This document shows positions 11,715 through 25,016 of a stretch of 64,000 nucleotides of DNA, piece by piece. The stretch is from Alviniconcha marisindica (Eukaryota; Mollusca; Gastropoda; Provannidae), in assembly GCA_018857735.1 (NCBI GenBank), contig JABMCL010001811.1, positions 397,501-461,500 of the forward strand, read 5' to 3'. The position numbers and the translations under genes were made by a program. Position 1 is the stretch's first letter. Every line of letters starts with the position of its first letter. Below the pieces are notes generated by a model. That model saw only the letters and a list, made by a program, of their open reading frames with translations, was not told the DNA's origin and searched no databases.

Positions 11715-13489
11715 ATCATCTTGAACTAAACTGAACTCCAACCAGAAACTAACGATAGATTCAGGAAACGATCCTCGTTGCTGAAATGTACACAATTTCT
11801 GAATAACTGACACATTGTGTGATTCTTGATTTTTTTTCTTCTTTCTTTAATTCCTGCGCCCCGTAAATCGCAACGGTCAGATCAGGGCGAACAGTAACGG
11901 ACCTTAAGACTTACTTTGAATTAATGATTCAAAACGGAAGTCTAGTTCACTGTTCATGTTACACGCCACGCTACGTTTGAAGAGAACTGAAAAAACAATA
12001 ACAACAACAACAGTAAAAACGAAGAAAAGAACTTGGGTTTGAAGATATCTTGCTAGTCTTTTTCACACTGTCACAGATACATGTGAACAGCCGGTGAGAT
12101 TGAAAAGCGCGGGTTTACGGAAAGATATAACAAGCTGGCCACAAAAGGGCAAGATAGAATTTTTGATAAGCAACTATTTTACACGTTAGCAGCTATTACA
12201 GAAGAAATAAAAGAAGCATCTCCTACCACAGAAAGAAATGATTAAAATGAATGGTAAAAAGACTTTCTTCAAACAAGAGAGAGAGAGTGGGAGACATGGG
12301 GGTGGGGGGGTGGGGGGGGGGGGGAGGAGGTTGCACAGGCAAAGTTTGCCACCATGCATGAGGACAAAAGACTGAGAATAGCCAGCTTTTCCGGTACTTG
12401 AGAACTGAAGAATAATTTCAATATCAAACACTCCTGGTTGCGGCACTGCAGGAAAGGGTGAATGCGCTGGGCTTGGTCGGGTTGTTAGAAAGCCATCAGG
12501 CCGCGTGGCTCCGGAGAGTGGGTGACAAAAGATCAGCTGGAGACAAAACGCATTAACATGACTGATAACCATAGCAATTTCTTCATTCTGCCTCAATTGA
12601 ACCCGTGCGCTCTATAACTCCCCATCTGGACAAAAATGAGAAAACCTCCATGCCTGAAGTTCTCGCTGGGAAATGTGCTAAGCGCAGATTGCTTGCTGAT
12701 ATGGTGCATTTACAAAACGCGTTGAATATGTGAAGCAGACACAACTTTCACTTGTATGGAACCGATTTATGTCGAAGCGGGGCTTCTAAAGGACCAAAAG
12801 CAGCTGTCGTCGTCGTCGTTGTTTATGTTGGTGTTGGTGTTTTGCTTGCTTAGTTGTTTTCTTCTTAACCGTGTAGAAAACAACAAAAACAACACAACAG
12901 CAACATAAAGCTTCAACAACATGAATCTGAATCTGAAAAGCAAATGCAGACAGACACAATTCTCTCAGTACTCTCTCAATTTGAGTTCAGCTGCTGTCCT
13001 CATTTGTAACAACAGGCAAAGCAAACGTGGAGCAGAATCTGGATAGTCATTATGCCAGTGTATACTTTGGCAAGTAGGACTATTGACCCACAGAGTATCA
13101 TTACCAAAGATTGTAATAATCAGTCACGTGTAGCTATATGACGTAGGACTGCTGACCATATAATTATTGTCCGTAGGACTGTTTCCACGTATGACGAATG
13201 ACACTCAGGAAAATCTACATCTAGGAGCTTAACAAATTTGGAGTTATTATAAGATAACCAATGATCAGATATCGAACATGATTAGTTGTAGATCCTGGCG
13301 AAGAATGACCTCTTCTGTTTGGTTATTGACTGCCTTGGCTCACACCTCGGCCCAAGCAGAGTATACCCTTCCATCAGAGGATTTGTAACTAATCAATCTC
13401 TTGTCGACAGCTCCATTTCAATAGTAAGATACAATCGCAGACAAAGTGAAATGAGACACGTTTGACGCTACCGTTGGACCAGTTTAACA
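11715..13489. other. Noncoding stretch
   Basis: G-rich run near 12298-12330 and small GTC/GTT runs near 12806-12830. No coding region is supported. Confidence 0.4.
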
Positions 13490-14480
13490 AGCAATATACT
13501 TATATCTAAATGACCTGCAAGAGTATATGGCCGAGAGATCAGAAGGATTACCTAGTTTAGGGCGTGAGGCCAGGGGATTAGGCTGGGAAAGGGAAGATAA
13601 ATCACTGATGCTAAAAATGTTTATGCTGTCGTATGCAGATGATACTACTATATGCTCTGAATCTGCAGAAGGATTACAGCAGGCTTTGGATGCTTTACCT
13701 GGTTATTGCGATAAGTGGAGTTCGCGGGTTAATGTTGATAAAACCAAAGTAGTCGTCTTTTCAAGAGGAAAGATTCGAAAAATGCCACAATTAAGTACAA
13801 GGGACGAAGTCTGGAGGTAGTCTTTGAGTTTCAGTATTTAGGAGTATGTTTTAATTATAATAACAAATTTTACGTAGATCAAAAATCTTTGTATGATAAA
13901 GCATCCAGGGCTATTTTTGGTCTTCTTAAAAAATGTAGAAAGTTGATGTTGCCTTTGGATATCCAAACTGAGTTGTTTGATAGATTGATAGTCCCCATTT
14001 TGTTGTACGGTTGTGAGGTATGGTGTCCTATGATGACAAACCTTGCATCAAAACTACAGCTACGCTTTTATAAGATAATCTTGAAATTGAGCAAATCTAC
14101 CCCAAGTTGTATGGTTTATGGTGAACTTGGACAGTTTCCGCCTGAGGTCCAGGCAAAGTGTAGGATACAATTTTTTTGGTTTAAATTGGTAAACATAAAT
14201 TACAAGTTTAAGTTTTCAAATATTATGTACAAATTCCTTTATGAAATGTACAGGGAGGGAAAATATAAATCGCCATTTTTGTCCACTGTTGAGACGGTCC
14301 TTAACGGGATTGGCCTAAGTGGTATGTGGACACATCAGTTTGACTTGAATTACTCTAACCAGTGGTTTAAGTCTAAAGTTACACGAGTTTTACGAGATCA
14401 GTATATCCAACAGTGGTCCTCAGAAATTGAATCAAAAGAAATATATTACAATTATCGAATGTCGGTGGGTGGGTGGATGT
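13490..14480 (+). pseudogene. Reverse transcriptase (LINE ORF2) C-terminal part
   Basis: The frame opens with LYLNDLQEYM (about 13498) and contains the catalytic YADD motif in LSYADDTTICSES near 13632, then CDKWSSRVNVDKTKVVVFSR, the thumb region. A one-base slip near 13790 moves the frame; it resumes with YKGRSLEVVFEFQYLGV and DKASRAIFGLLKKCRKL, then LYGCEVW and KSTPSCMVYGELG, the connection region typical of these LINEs. After IYYNYRM near 14462 the homology stops abruptly at a TGGG-rich stretch, so the C-terminal zinc-binding part is deleted. Motor function would be target-primed reverse transcription. This copy is dead because of the truncation and frameshift, though many codons remain intact. 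Confidence 0.82.
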
Positions 14481-14766
14481 GCAAGCGCGTGTCAGTGTAT
14501 GTGAGTGTGTGTGTTTGCTGTACCCATCTATTTTCGTTTTGTCCTCTAGTTTTTGTTTTGGTTAATGATCTTTCTCTGGTTTCTCGTTGTTTTTGTTTTG
14601 GAAATGCGTACGATTTTGTTTTTGTTTTTGTTGCCGTTTGTTTCTTTTTGTTGTATGCACTTGTATTTTATGTTTTACTGCCGTATCTTACCAGATGTTC
14701 TTTCATTGATGTTCTTTCATCCACTGGGATTTCTGAAATAAACCACTTGACTTGACTTGACTTAGC
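13490..14766 (+). mobile_element. 5'-truncated non-LTR retrotransposon with (CTTGA)n tail
   Basis: A truncated reverse transcriptase frame (from about 13490) is followed by an untranslated 3' region and ends CACTTGACTTGACTTGACTT at 14746-14765 after an AAATAAA-like stretch. A short tandem pentamer at the 3' end instead of poly-A is typical of several LINE clades whose reverse transcriptase initiates on its own 3' repeat. The 5' truncation is the usual result of incomplete reverse transcription. Reversed pentamers (GTCAAGTCAAT) at 27722-27743 suggest another insertion with a related tail. Confidence 0.75.
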
Positions 14767-16387
14767 ATAGGCTACATGCGTGTTCCTGGACACTGGGCTT
14801 ATTGCAAGACAACACTTGAAAATGCATTTGTCTCGCCCTTTAGCTCGCTGTTGTTTTCGGGGGCCGGTGGGGGGATGGTGGGTGGGCGGGGTGTGCTGTT
14901 TTGTTGCTGCTGCTGTTTTTTGTCTTCGTTATTTCAAAGGTATTCGTGCACCCTTAGTTTTACGCTCTATTTTTTCTCTCTTTGTACTGCGTATAGTATT
15001 CTTTACAATTCTTATTCAATCGAAAGATCTAGGCCTAACGTATTTTCATTCTCTTTACCGCCATTTTTATGCTTTCACGTAGGCCGGTTGTGTTCTCAGA
15101 CCGTTTCATTTTTATTACGGACATTTTCATTTGAATTGTTGTGGTTCTGCCGTCTGATCTACAGTTAACTGATTTCCACAACTATAGCCCAGGAAACGGA
15201 AAAGCAAACGTTTTTCTATTTGAATCGAATATCAATGAAAACCACCGTTGCACGTGGAATTGATCACAATTTTCATTGCAGGACAACCGGCTAGTAGAAT
15301 TATCGACATGTAAAGCCATTGTTTAGTCAAGAACTATTGCCACGTAGATTATCGTTACGTAGGAATAGCCAGAAGTATCCGCCAGTGGCAAATGAACAAG
15401 TTGAAGTAGTTGAGTTAACGCGTATGGAGAACCTTTGACAGGTTTGGGTTTTCAGCAGAGAGGGTACGGTTCTGCGTCCGTGATACCCCTACGGCGGAGA
15501 AAAGCCACGAATCTGTCGCACGTAAAAGTACGGTTCTGCAACAATGTTGACTGCCAAAAGCCCGACCGAGGTGGATGAACACTTCTTCGTATTTCCTAAT
15601 TATGTACATCTTTCTACAGACATAATTTTGACGCGATGACCAGTAATGAGAGGTATTAAGTTAGTAAGTTTTTGGAAAATTCCCGTCATCCGTACATGAT
15701 CACCTCAGGACGAATTGCGCATTCGAAATTCTTCTACACCACTTCCATAGAACACAAGTCACGAAATCACAAATACAAAGCGACCACAAACACAGCAAAA
15801 CAGTCAATAATAAGAATATTTCAATACACGAGCATACACTTCACTTATTTACACTGAACTGTCACAAGTACGTTGTCTTCCATGCAAGTATTTCTAAACC
15901 GTGTTTTCTGTACTGATTAAGGATTCAATAGGTGTAAGAAAATTTACCACATCACAAATACATGTCTGATTCACTGTTATGATACACAAGAAAACAAGTT
16001 TTAGAGCCCATTTATATTTTGCGGGCACTCAACACGGGAACTTGCACCAATCGCTTGTGGACATGAGCAGCAGGGTGATCTAGTTCTGCGGGTCCACACG
16101 AAAACCTGCGTCAAACGTATCAAACATAAGGAACAAAGGCGGGAAGAGGATATCGAGCAAATGAAGTTTAGTGGACCGGGACGGTAACTGTGGCTGTGAG
16201 CGAAGCATGTATGGCATATTTACTTAAGGCTTAAATGTTTTGTTGTTGTTGTTGTTGTCCATAATATGTAAGCCCAACATCTGAAGAAGTCAAGGCTTTA
16301 AAAGGAGAACCTTTGACAGCTCTCGATGCATCCGCAGTACGTACCACAGTGTTTAAGATTTTTATAGCTCTAGATACAGCTGTCCTT

Positions 16388-16390
<3 letters not shown>
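14767..16390. other. Noncoding stretch with a diverged dispersed repeat
   Basis: The part 15955-16145 shares scattered words (CTGATTCACTGTTA, GAACT.GCA.CAATCG, GAGCAG..GGTGA) in the same order as 29815-29945, which suggests an old dispersed repeat. Nothing else is recognised. Confidence 0.4.

Positions 16391-16468
<78 letters not shown>
16391..16468. repeat. (CT)n microsatellite
   Basis: CT dinucleotides with one CC phase slip near 16420. Confidence 0.96.
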
Positions 16469-16473
<5 letters not shown>

Positions 16474-17522
16474 TATGAAAATAAAACATTTGTTCAAAGC
16501 GCACATTAAAAACAATTGCTGTATGTTAGTGACCCTGCAAACTACGGCCAGAAGGTCCGGAAGATATCATGGGGACTTCTTTGTCGATTCATAACCAACT
16601 AACAAGGGTATGGCAAAGAAATCAGTTCCTTCTTCTTTTGCTGACAAGAAGTTTGGAACACGAGTTGTACCTGTAGCTATCAGAGAGGTTTTGCGATTTA
16701 GTCGTTTTACTAATCTGCAAGTTTGAGCGTGATAACAACAACAAAATATGCTGAATTTTAACTGTAATATTAGCTTGCTTAAGCTAGAAAACCTAGCTGC
16801 AGTAATCAAGTAGTGGCAAAAACAGATCCAAAACCTCTGACCAATAAAACGATCATGTGTGAAGTTAATTGCTACAATCGATGCTATTTTGAATAAGCTT
16901 GTTGTTGTTGTTGCTGCTGCTGTTGCTTGGTTTGTTTGTTTGTTTGTTTTGGTTTGGTTGGGTTTTTGCTTAAATACCAATCAGGCAGCAGCAAGAGCAA
17001 GAACATAGACTCGTAGCAACAATCCTAATTGGCAAAAGTTCGGTGGCCAAAACAGAGGGTTCTGGGCTGCCACTCACCCTAGCAGCTGACGAAAAGCCCG
17101 CAGAGTGGACGCCGTGTTTATCCTACAAGCTAAAGCATAACAACAGAGCAAAAGACTGATGAATTCCGAACAAAACCTTCAAGTAAGTTATGGCGCATGT
17201 TTAGTGATGAAAAACAAACATCATTCGAACGCCAGAAGCAGACTCAAATCATCGTGCATTTCACCAGTCAACACAGTATCACATGATGGTCAGACTGAAA
17301 GGTTGTGAGACTGTAGCTTAGAACTAAACGCAGAATCCTCTTTAGTCATACGCCACTATCGGAAAGTAGCAACTCTCTTTATTCATACGCTGTTAGCTCT
17401 AGTTCTATCTGTCGATAGTTCTATGCATCTATAGTCCCACAGGCCACATTAAACATGCCCATATTTGCAAAAGTAGACACTCATACGCGTAGAGTAAAAC
17501 TCGATCGTCTTCCCTGTCCATA
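16469..17522. other. Noncoding stretch
   Basis: Small (TTG)n and (GTTT)n runs near 16898-16950. No coding region is supported. Confidence 0.4.
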
Positions 17523-17732
17523 AGCCCACGGAGGATATCCCAGATGTTGATAACCCCACGGAGGATATCCCAGATGTTGATAACCCCACGGACGGTACCC
17601 CAGATGTTGATAACCCCACGGACGGTACCACAGATGTCGATAACCCCACGGAGGATATCCCAGATGTCGATAACTCCACGGAGGGTAACCAAATGTCTAT
17701 AACACCACGAAGGGTACCCACATGTTTATAAC
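17523..17732. repeat. 30-bp minisatellite, about 7 units
   Basis: The unit is CCCACGGAGGATATCCCAGA plus TGTTGATAAC. The rightmost units diverge and merge into the C-terminal frame of the LINE fragment on the minus strand, so the array seems to have grown out of that sequence. Confidence 0.92.
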
Positions 17733-17960
17733 GCAGACATTAAGAGGGTAAATATAAACCTTTCTTAACTGGTTCAGTGCTTGGCAAGCGAAAATAAGAT
17801 GAATTTCATTCTCTTCCGCCGCTCCGCCCAGAGGGTACAATCGCATCTGAACACTGGTGTTATATCTGTATTTGTTGCAAAAAAGGTTATCAATTCCCAA
17901 TCTGAACTGCACAACTGTGTCTCGATATATTTTGGGTCTACGCAAGGCCAGATATCCCTC
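17697..17960 (-). pseudogene. C-terminal zinc-binding tail of a LINE reverse transcriptase
   Basis: On the minus strand the frame reads YRDTVVQFRLGIDNLFCNKY, then RLYPLGGAAEENEIHLIFAC and QALNQLRKVYIYP. This matches the terminal module of many non-LTR polymerases (C-P-x-C-x6-E-x2-H-F-x4-C followed by LR..YI). Here the first two cysteines are Tyr and Gly, so the zinc site is ruined, while E, H and the last C remain. No polymerase domain is visible upstream (higher coordinates), so this is a short 3' remnant. Confidence 0.6.
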
Positions 17961-18440
17961 ATATTCTATTTGAACTGCATGTAATGTTCAAAACGTTCAC
18001 TAGTAGAGATGTTATTGCGCCATCGTGGTGATGAGTCGCTGTTTGAATTCTCGTATGAATCTTGCCTGATTTCCTACCCACACAGTTCTAAAATCAAACG
18101 AAAAAGATCGCGTTCTTATTTCATTACCAATGTAAAATGCTTTTTTCATCCATGATTTTCAGGGTTTCATACGGTTTCAGAGTTTCATGCCGTATGGCAT
18201 TTAAACAAATGTTAACCAGTATTTAACTGCTTTTACTACGGTGATTTTTTCAAGGGCTGCCTTCCCAATTCCCAATAGATCATATTATTTAGCATTTTCT
18301 GACTGCTTGTTCCGCATTCTTAACTACTTTAACACCCCATACTTCGGAGGCATAAATTATGTTAAGGCAGGTTGAACTTGCGTATCAAATAGGTGATTTT
18401 TTTCTTTCTTTTTCTTTCATTGATTTTTGGTGCTTTTAAT

Positions 18441-18478
18441 CTCTCTCTCTCTCTGTCTCTGTCTCTGTCTCTGTCTCT

Positions 18479-18523
<45 letters not shown>
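18441..18523. repeat. (CT)n / (GTCTCT)n microsatellite
   Basis: CT dinucleotides interrupted by GTCTCT hexamers near 18453-18490. Confidence 0.95.
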
Positions 18524-18526
<3 letters not shown>

Positions 18527-19487
18527 ATTATTAACAGCAGGTTAACTGCGTGGGCTGAAAGTAGCTTTGTGCTGACTGACGCACAAGCGGGTTTTAGAAA
18601 TGGTCGAAGATATCATTTGTTCTTTTGTGCGTAAAATTTTGCAATTGATTTAAAGGGGGTCTGATCCAAGATTGGCATACCCTCGTATGTCTCCAACACT
18701 TTCTGCCTTGAAGTATGCCTTCTGCATCCTTCACTTTTTCTGAATACTAGGCATCGCGTATAATCAACACGTCCCAAGTTTCCTTTCACAGAATAAACAT
18801 CGTGTTTTTATCTTCCACATTTCCTAGGTTTTGACTCCTGCACTCATCCCGCTTTCTGAATCCAGCTTTTTTTCTTTCATCGTACTTATGTACGTGCTCA
18901 ACACTTCCAAAGCTTTATCTTCTGCGTCGCCCTGATATAACCGTAAAGATTGACTGGGCGTAAAACACAAAGTTACTTCTTACTTGTCTTCTGCTCTTTG
19001 TCTGATTACTAGTAGACACCATTTCAACTCATCTCAGGCTTACTTCTGCTCCGTCCCTTCTTTTTATACAAATGGAACGTATTAGACATTAGAGGCAGCT
19101 AATTATTAATCATCATATGTGTCTTTATTGCTGGAAGGACAAAAGAACAAAGACAGAAAAGAAAACCCCGCAGCAAGGGAATGAAACTTGTCAGTAACAT
19201 ATAAACTACGCGCTAAAATAATACCAAACATCAGAAGAAAAAAGGTATGATGTGTTGGCCGCTTCTACACAACATGAACAACACTAATATACTCGCTTCC
19301 CCATATCCAGTTGGTGCAATTACTATGGACGCTAATTCTAAGGTTTGTGGATCACTTTCCCTTACAATAAAGAGAATGGTAGCTTGTAGGCAAGAAAACA
19401 AGCAGAGAAAGAAATCTGGAAACGACAAACAATTCCTGTTGAAGCCATTTCTGTGTTGCATAGGCTAATCCGTAAACGACACAGTGT
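18524..19487. other. Noncoding stretch
   Basis: No recognisable coding frame, RNA or repeat. Confidence 0.4.
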
Positions 19488-19510
19488 CCCCCCCCCCCCC
19501 CCCCCCCCCC
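19488..19510. repeat. Poly-C tract
   Basis: About 23 consecutive C. Confidence 0.95.
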
Positions 19511-19964
19511 TCCCATTTCCATGCTCCGTCTTTCCACTCTCCATATTTGTTCACGCCGCTGCATTAATAAAGATTGTTGTTTCTTCGATGGCGCGTGAGA
19601 GTAAGATTAAATATCGGTCCCTGCAAACGGCGAGCAAGCTTGACAATAGCGGGAGACAGCGGGTTACAAAGGGTTGAATGGGCTGCACAGGATTGTTCCG
19701 AATATCAAACACATCGTGCTAACGGTGGCTAGCCATTTAGCGGCGAGCTGGGGCGTGAGCAGTGAATGCCGTCTTCCTTTGGCCTGGCCCCAGTACGTGC
19801 TTTTCGCCAAAACCTTCTGCGCCACGCAGCCACTCGCACTAATTACTCCGCCTTCTGGACACTTAGATACATTTGACCAATTCCACAAACTGATACAAAC
19901 TTGAGTGTAAAGGCCAGTACGTTGTTGAAGCGAAAGGAGAAACAGACGACAGCTGTAAAGCCAA

Positions 19965-20080
<116 letters not shown>

Positions 20081-20663
20081 TAGACAGAGATAATCGGACA
20101 GAGCGAACGAGAGAGACAGACAGACAGACAAAAAGGGTATAAAAGCAATACAAGATCAACGAAACAAAATACTGTACAGTGATTAAAATGTTCAGCACCT
20201 GCTGTGGAAGCGGTGAATCGGTCATTTCTCCGCAAACTGTGTACAGCTTTTTTTTAAACCTAACGAATCCACTCATTACTAAACAAATGATGCAGCTTTG
20301 ATCTATCCTGCTTCTCGACTGTATCACTAATGTTGTGTGATTGATGTTAGAATAATAGTATCAAAAGCTTACTAGCAGCGCAATCTCTTATGCTATAGAC
20401 GTCACTAGGCACTGCACAATGAAACATTCTGATAAAAACAGCAATCCCACCCAAGTCAATCCATGCTTACCTTCATCTTCGTCAAGTCATTCCATTAAAC
20501 ATAACTACAGGACACATACACACAACACATGGTCAAACCGCCCAATCACTCATGAAAGTCTCTATAATTATAGTCATATTTTGACACATGCGCTTACGGA
20601 GCTACAGTCAGCAAAGAAATACAGAATTTCAGTTTAACATTCATTGACGCGGGGATAATAAAA

Positions 20664-20666
20664 CAC

Positions 20667-20736
<70 letters not shown>
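20664..20736. repeat. (CA)n microsatellite
   Basis: Pure CA tract directly upstream of the R1/R2 repeat. Confidence 0.96.
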
Positions 20737-20737
<1 letters not shown>

Positions 20738-20814
20738 CTGGTTCTGTCTTATGCCTGTGCACACCTGTGTCGCCGAGTGTCGCCTAGGGTATATATGCCA
20801 CTGGTGGGCATCCT

Positions 20815-21030
20815 GTTTTCCCCGTCTCTAATAAGCCCTATGGTTTCTGTGGACGTTAAGCACCATGTTTACTATCCTGTTTTGAGGATGTACGTTGGGT
20901 GGAGTTTATGTACCTTGTATTTACACGCATGCCAGGTGAGAGTTACCGTAGGCGACTTAGGTCTTTGTTGTTGTACTTGTGTGACGTATTTCGAGCGCTA
21001 ATTAACTCCCTTGTGTGTTGATAAGGTCAG
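20815..21030 (+). repeat. Dispersed repeats R1 + R2 joined (fullest copy)
   Basis: R1 (TAATAAGCCCTATGGTTTCT, GTGGACGTTAAGCACCATG) runs into R2 (GGTGGAGTTTATGTACC, ACGCATGCCAGGTGAGAG, AGCGCTAATTAACTCCC). Separate parts occur at 6311, 8188, 30228 and 32826, so this may be close to the full unit. No tRNA head is seen. The class is unknown. Confidence 0.65.
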
Positions 21031-21964
21031 TGGTATTTCACAACACGTCAGTTTCAGGCTGTATTACTAGTTTCCCGCCGTTCAGCGAAAGTCCGAGATC
21101 TATCCAGGCAGCGGTGAGAAATGTTGACTGAAAAGGGGGATCCCAAGCTCGAGGATACCGAAAGTAGTGTTTGCACAGACTTCTGCAGTAGGCACGAGAG
21201 GCAGAATTTTAACAACACGAGTGCAGGATTGTTCTTGAAAAAAATCGCTGTCAGTGCGTTTAGCGTCATGTTTGGCTGTACGCATTTTTTTCAAGACACT
21301 GCGTTTGCTTGTACGCAAGTTCTAAAAAGTGTTTGCGACCCCTGCATATTTCAGCTACAGTTCAATAGCAGATGCATTCAAGTAGTGGATTTAAATTTGA
21401 GTAATGACCGGCATGCTTTATGCTGTAACAACTTTTCACAACCTTTCATTAAGTGGCGTGACGGCGGGTATCCGTCGCCATCCTTGAATCCTTCCTGATC
21501 CGCCAGCGCCGTGTTGTCGGCAACAAAACTGTATGTAGCACTTAGGTGACATGCCAGCGAGATCCGTTCCCTGACTCCACAGAGGAAGAACATTGTTAAA
21601 AGCGTTTTACCTCTGGATATGAAGCAACAGAATACAAGCTTGTTCAGATGCTGTCAAGTATTTGGACCCACAGATGATGCAAGTAAAATGCAAGTCCTGT
21701 TTGTACAGGTTGGCGTCAGGAGCTTGGATCGTATTGTTTGCACAGAGGTATGACCAAGTGATGCAATGTTTGTGTTTGGCACTTTCCTTTTGTGAAGCAA
21801 TACCAACCTGGAGAAGCACTTTGACCGAGGTACGGATGTGCTGAAAGTTTGTTTCCAAATCTCCTCCATCACCTCTTGTGGTATAGGCTAGGTTGGAAGA
21901 GTGCGTTTTTCACAACATGGACAGCAGCACACGAGGCCATGATTTTGAGAAGACGGCAATGTAA
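21031..21964. other. Noncoding stretch
   Basis: Open frames up to about 125 codons occur, but none carries a motif I recognise and codon use is not distinctive. Confidence 0.4.
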
Positions 21965-21989
21965 GGGGGGGGGGGGGGGGGGGGGGGGG
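21965..21989. repeat. Poly-G tract
   Basis: About 25 consecutive G. Confidence 0.95.
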
Positions 21990-22895
21990 AGGTGAAGCGA
22001 GACAGACAGACAGATTGATTGAATCACGGACATGTGCAGAAACAATCGGAGGCAACAGTAATATGCACTCAGTATACAACTATGAGAAAACCAGCAATCC
22101 GTACGTTATAGAAACGCAGCCTTTCCTTCTTTCGAAATTACTTTTAAGCTTTTCATAATTTCCAGCGCCCGATAGTTGTTTGCTAAGCATGCATCAGAGT
22201 CTGACTTGCAGCGAGTCAGAAAAAGACCAAAGCGGCGCGTCCCTTTGAAAGGCGACGCTCCGCCCAGCTTTGGCCCAGTGCGCGGCACGACATGAAAACA
22301 GCCGCTGATGTTACCTCGGAACATTCCAGCTGTCCTCTCACCAGTGCAGGCTGCCGCATGACAGAGCGGGATGCTGTGTCACAACCCCAACCCACACAAC
22401 CCAGCACCCAGCATGACCCAGGCGCGCTTCGCAAACCGCGAGTCCATAGTGAAATGCACTATTAGGCTGTTTGGTAGTCTAGCTGCGGCCGGCCGGCTAT
22501 TGAAAGAAACCTTGCTGTTGAGAATATCAAACAGCTGTAACAGTTAGCCTTACTTTTAAATTCATTCGCGCAGCAAACTTTCTGTTTGAGATCTCTCCAG
22601 CCAACTACACAGAACTGTTCCAAGACGCTTTTGGACTGCCATGCGATCTTTACAGTATTAACGCCTGAGGTGCACAAAACCGGAGCGTTTTGTAATTGGA
22701 AAGAGCAGACAGGCATACAGCAACCCTGGATGAATATCTAGTAGAGAAGGAATAGAGCATCACAACTCAAACCGGGATTCGAACTACAAACTTCTCAAGT
22801 GTCTCCGCCACTCAGCTACACCGTCTTCTCAATACAAGAAAAGACAAACCTAAAGCTGCCACTGTGCTCCTGCTCTGCTAATTTTTAACCAAAGG
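21990..22895. other. Noncoding stretch
   Basis: No feature recognised; GC-richer part near 22220-22440 without a coherent frame. Confidence 0.4.
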
Positions 22896-23042
22896 TGTGT
22901 GTGTGTGTGTGTGTGTGTTCTTTCCTCCCCCCCCCCCCCCCCCCCTTTTTTGTGTTTGTTTTGTTTTATTGTTGTTTGTTTTGTTTTTTGTTTTGTTTTT
23001 ATGTTTGTTTTGGTGTGTGTGTGTGTGTATGTATGTGTGTGT

Positions 23043-23105
<63 letters not shown>
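22896..23105. repeat. Compound (TG)n / poly-C / TTTTG / (TG)n repeat
   Basis: TG at 22896-22919, C homopolymer at 22926-22945, a T/TTTTG-rich part, then TG at 23013-23105 with small interruptions. Confidence 0.94.
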
Positions 23106-23107
<2 letters not shown>

Positions 23108-23464
23108 AGTTTTTGCCAAGCACGTCGTTGTGGGGCGATTATTCGTATAACATGCATCCAATACAATAACATGTTTACACACTCATTTATACGTCTTTCT
23201 AGAAAACAAATCATTAAAAAATCATGTAGTTATAGGCCTACACATACTGAATCACACATTACAGTTTGACATGTTTGTAGTTTGTGGGTTTTGTTATCGA
23301 CAGTCAGCAAAGTTAGCGTTAATTTTTTTAAACATCTTGTCTCTTGACACACGTATAAGAGATCTATTGAAGCACATCCATCTGTTACCTTTCACATGTC
23401 CATAATATATATCAAACACAGTAAAATCATTCTTTCATCCATGTTGGTGTGTGTACGTCTCTCT

Positions 23465-23467
<3 letters not shown>

Positions 23468-23510
<43 letters not shown>
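23468..23510. repeat. (CT)n microsatellite
   Basis: CT dinucleotides followed by a TG/TGCG-rich segment to about 23580. Confidence 0.94.
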
Positions 23511-23514
<4 letters not shown>

Positions 23515-23786
23515 GCGTGTGTGTATGTGTGTGTGTGGGTGCGTGCGTGCGTGCGTATGCATGCGTTTGTGTGGGTGTGTTGTTATCGACAATTGGCTTC
23601 AAAAGAAATAAACAAACATAGAAGTCCTTTTGACCAGTTCTGTTTCAATATCGTTGTTTACTGCCCATGCAGGATTTTTCTGCTTTTACTTTATATTTCT
23701 TACATTGAGTTCACGATCGAGATTTTTTAAGATATATTTCTAATGGTGTACTGTATTTAAATATGCCTCTTCCTTTTGTTGTTGTT

Positions 23787-23789
<3 letters not shown>

Positions 23790-23874
<85 letters not shown>
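23790..23874. repeat. (CT)n microsatellite
   Basis: Uninterrupted CT dinucleotides preceded by a (GTT)n run. Confidence 0.96.
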
Positions 23875-23877
<3 letters not shown>

Positions 23878-24077
23878 CTCTCCGTCTGTCTGTGTGCATT
23901 TTTGTGTATGACTGTATTCATATACTCATTTGATTTTTTTTCTTTCCCCTTTTACATTGATATATGTGATCTTATTTTTATTTCTGCCACTTTGCCCTAT
24001 ACATGCTTATGAACTGAGATACATTTTTGCGTATGTTTCAGATTTATGTTTAGACCGTGTCTACTACATTACCCTCG

Positions 24078-24214
<137 letters not shown>

Positions 24215-25016
24215 ATGTGTTTCTGTGCCTTCCTGTCGTTTGTTCACTCGGATGCTTCATTCTTGTCTTGTTTGATCTGTATCCGCAACAGAGGGGGCCG
24301 AAAAATCCGCGAGGACCGAAGCAGAAAGAAAGATGAAAGGAAACGCGCGGTGAAAACTTCAGAGACAGGGGCAAGGGGCCAACTTCTTGGCGTGACCCAC
24401 AAGTCCATGTCGAACACTGGTCTGAAAATGTTGCCGATTGCCTCCACATTCTTGTCCCCAATGGCTCTGACATTGTGGTGGGCATCACTGATACTATATG
24501 CTACCGTATCATGAAATATAAAAGTGTGAAACAAAAGCTCTTGCTGCCTTATATGCAAAAATGATATTAAGAAGGTTTTGTCATTGAAATACGTTTGTCA
24601 CTGTCTATGATCCACTTTTGATCACGGTCATATGCCTGCATGCTGTACGATCAGTTGCTATGGGAAACCACAGGCCGTGATATCACCGCCGAGTGACTGA
24701 TTGTGTAATGTAGGTTTCAAACTTGGTCTATTCTCCTCTGATTCTGTATTCAGATGAGGCTAGAGCAAGTTTAAAACCCACATGCACATGTTGCAATGCC
24801 TTCAGTGATGCACAAAAAAGAGTTACACTGAACTCGCCAATCGTTTGTAGCTGACGACTAGCGATAGACAAATCGTGCTCTCCCCCTCCCCCACCCCCCC
24901 ATTCGGGCTGACGACAGGAACTTTCCAGGTCACAATCGTAGCAACCCTCACGGCTCTCCTCCGCCTTAATGATAATAATAAATTACACTTATAACGCGAC
25001 TTTCGACGCAGGTTTG
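24215..25016. other. Noncoding stretch
   Basis: No coding frame with recognisable motif; an AATAATAAATTACACTTATA motif at 24972-24993 resembles retroelement tails seen elsewhere in the window. Confidence 0.4.

Noticed and set aside
12186..12596. 136-codon minus-strand frame
   Set aside because: Contains a G-rich low-complexity segment and no family motif.
21121..21498. 125-codon plus-strand frame
   Set aside because: No recognisable domain; overlapping open frames on the other strand are equally long.
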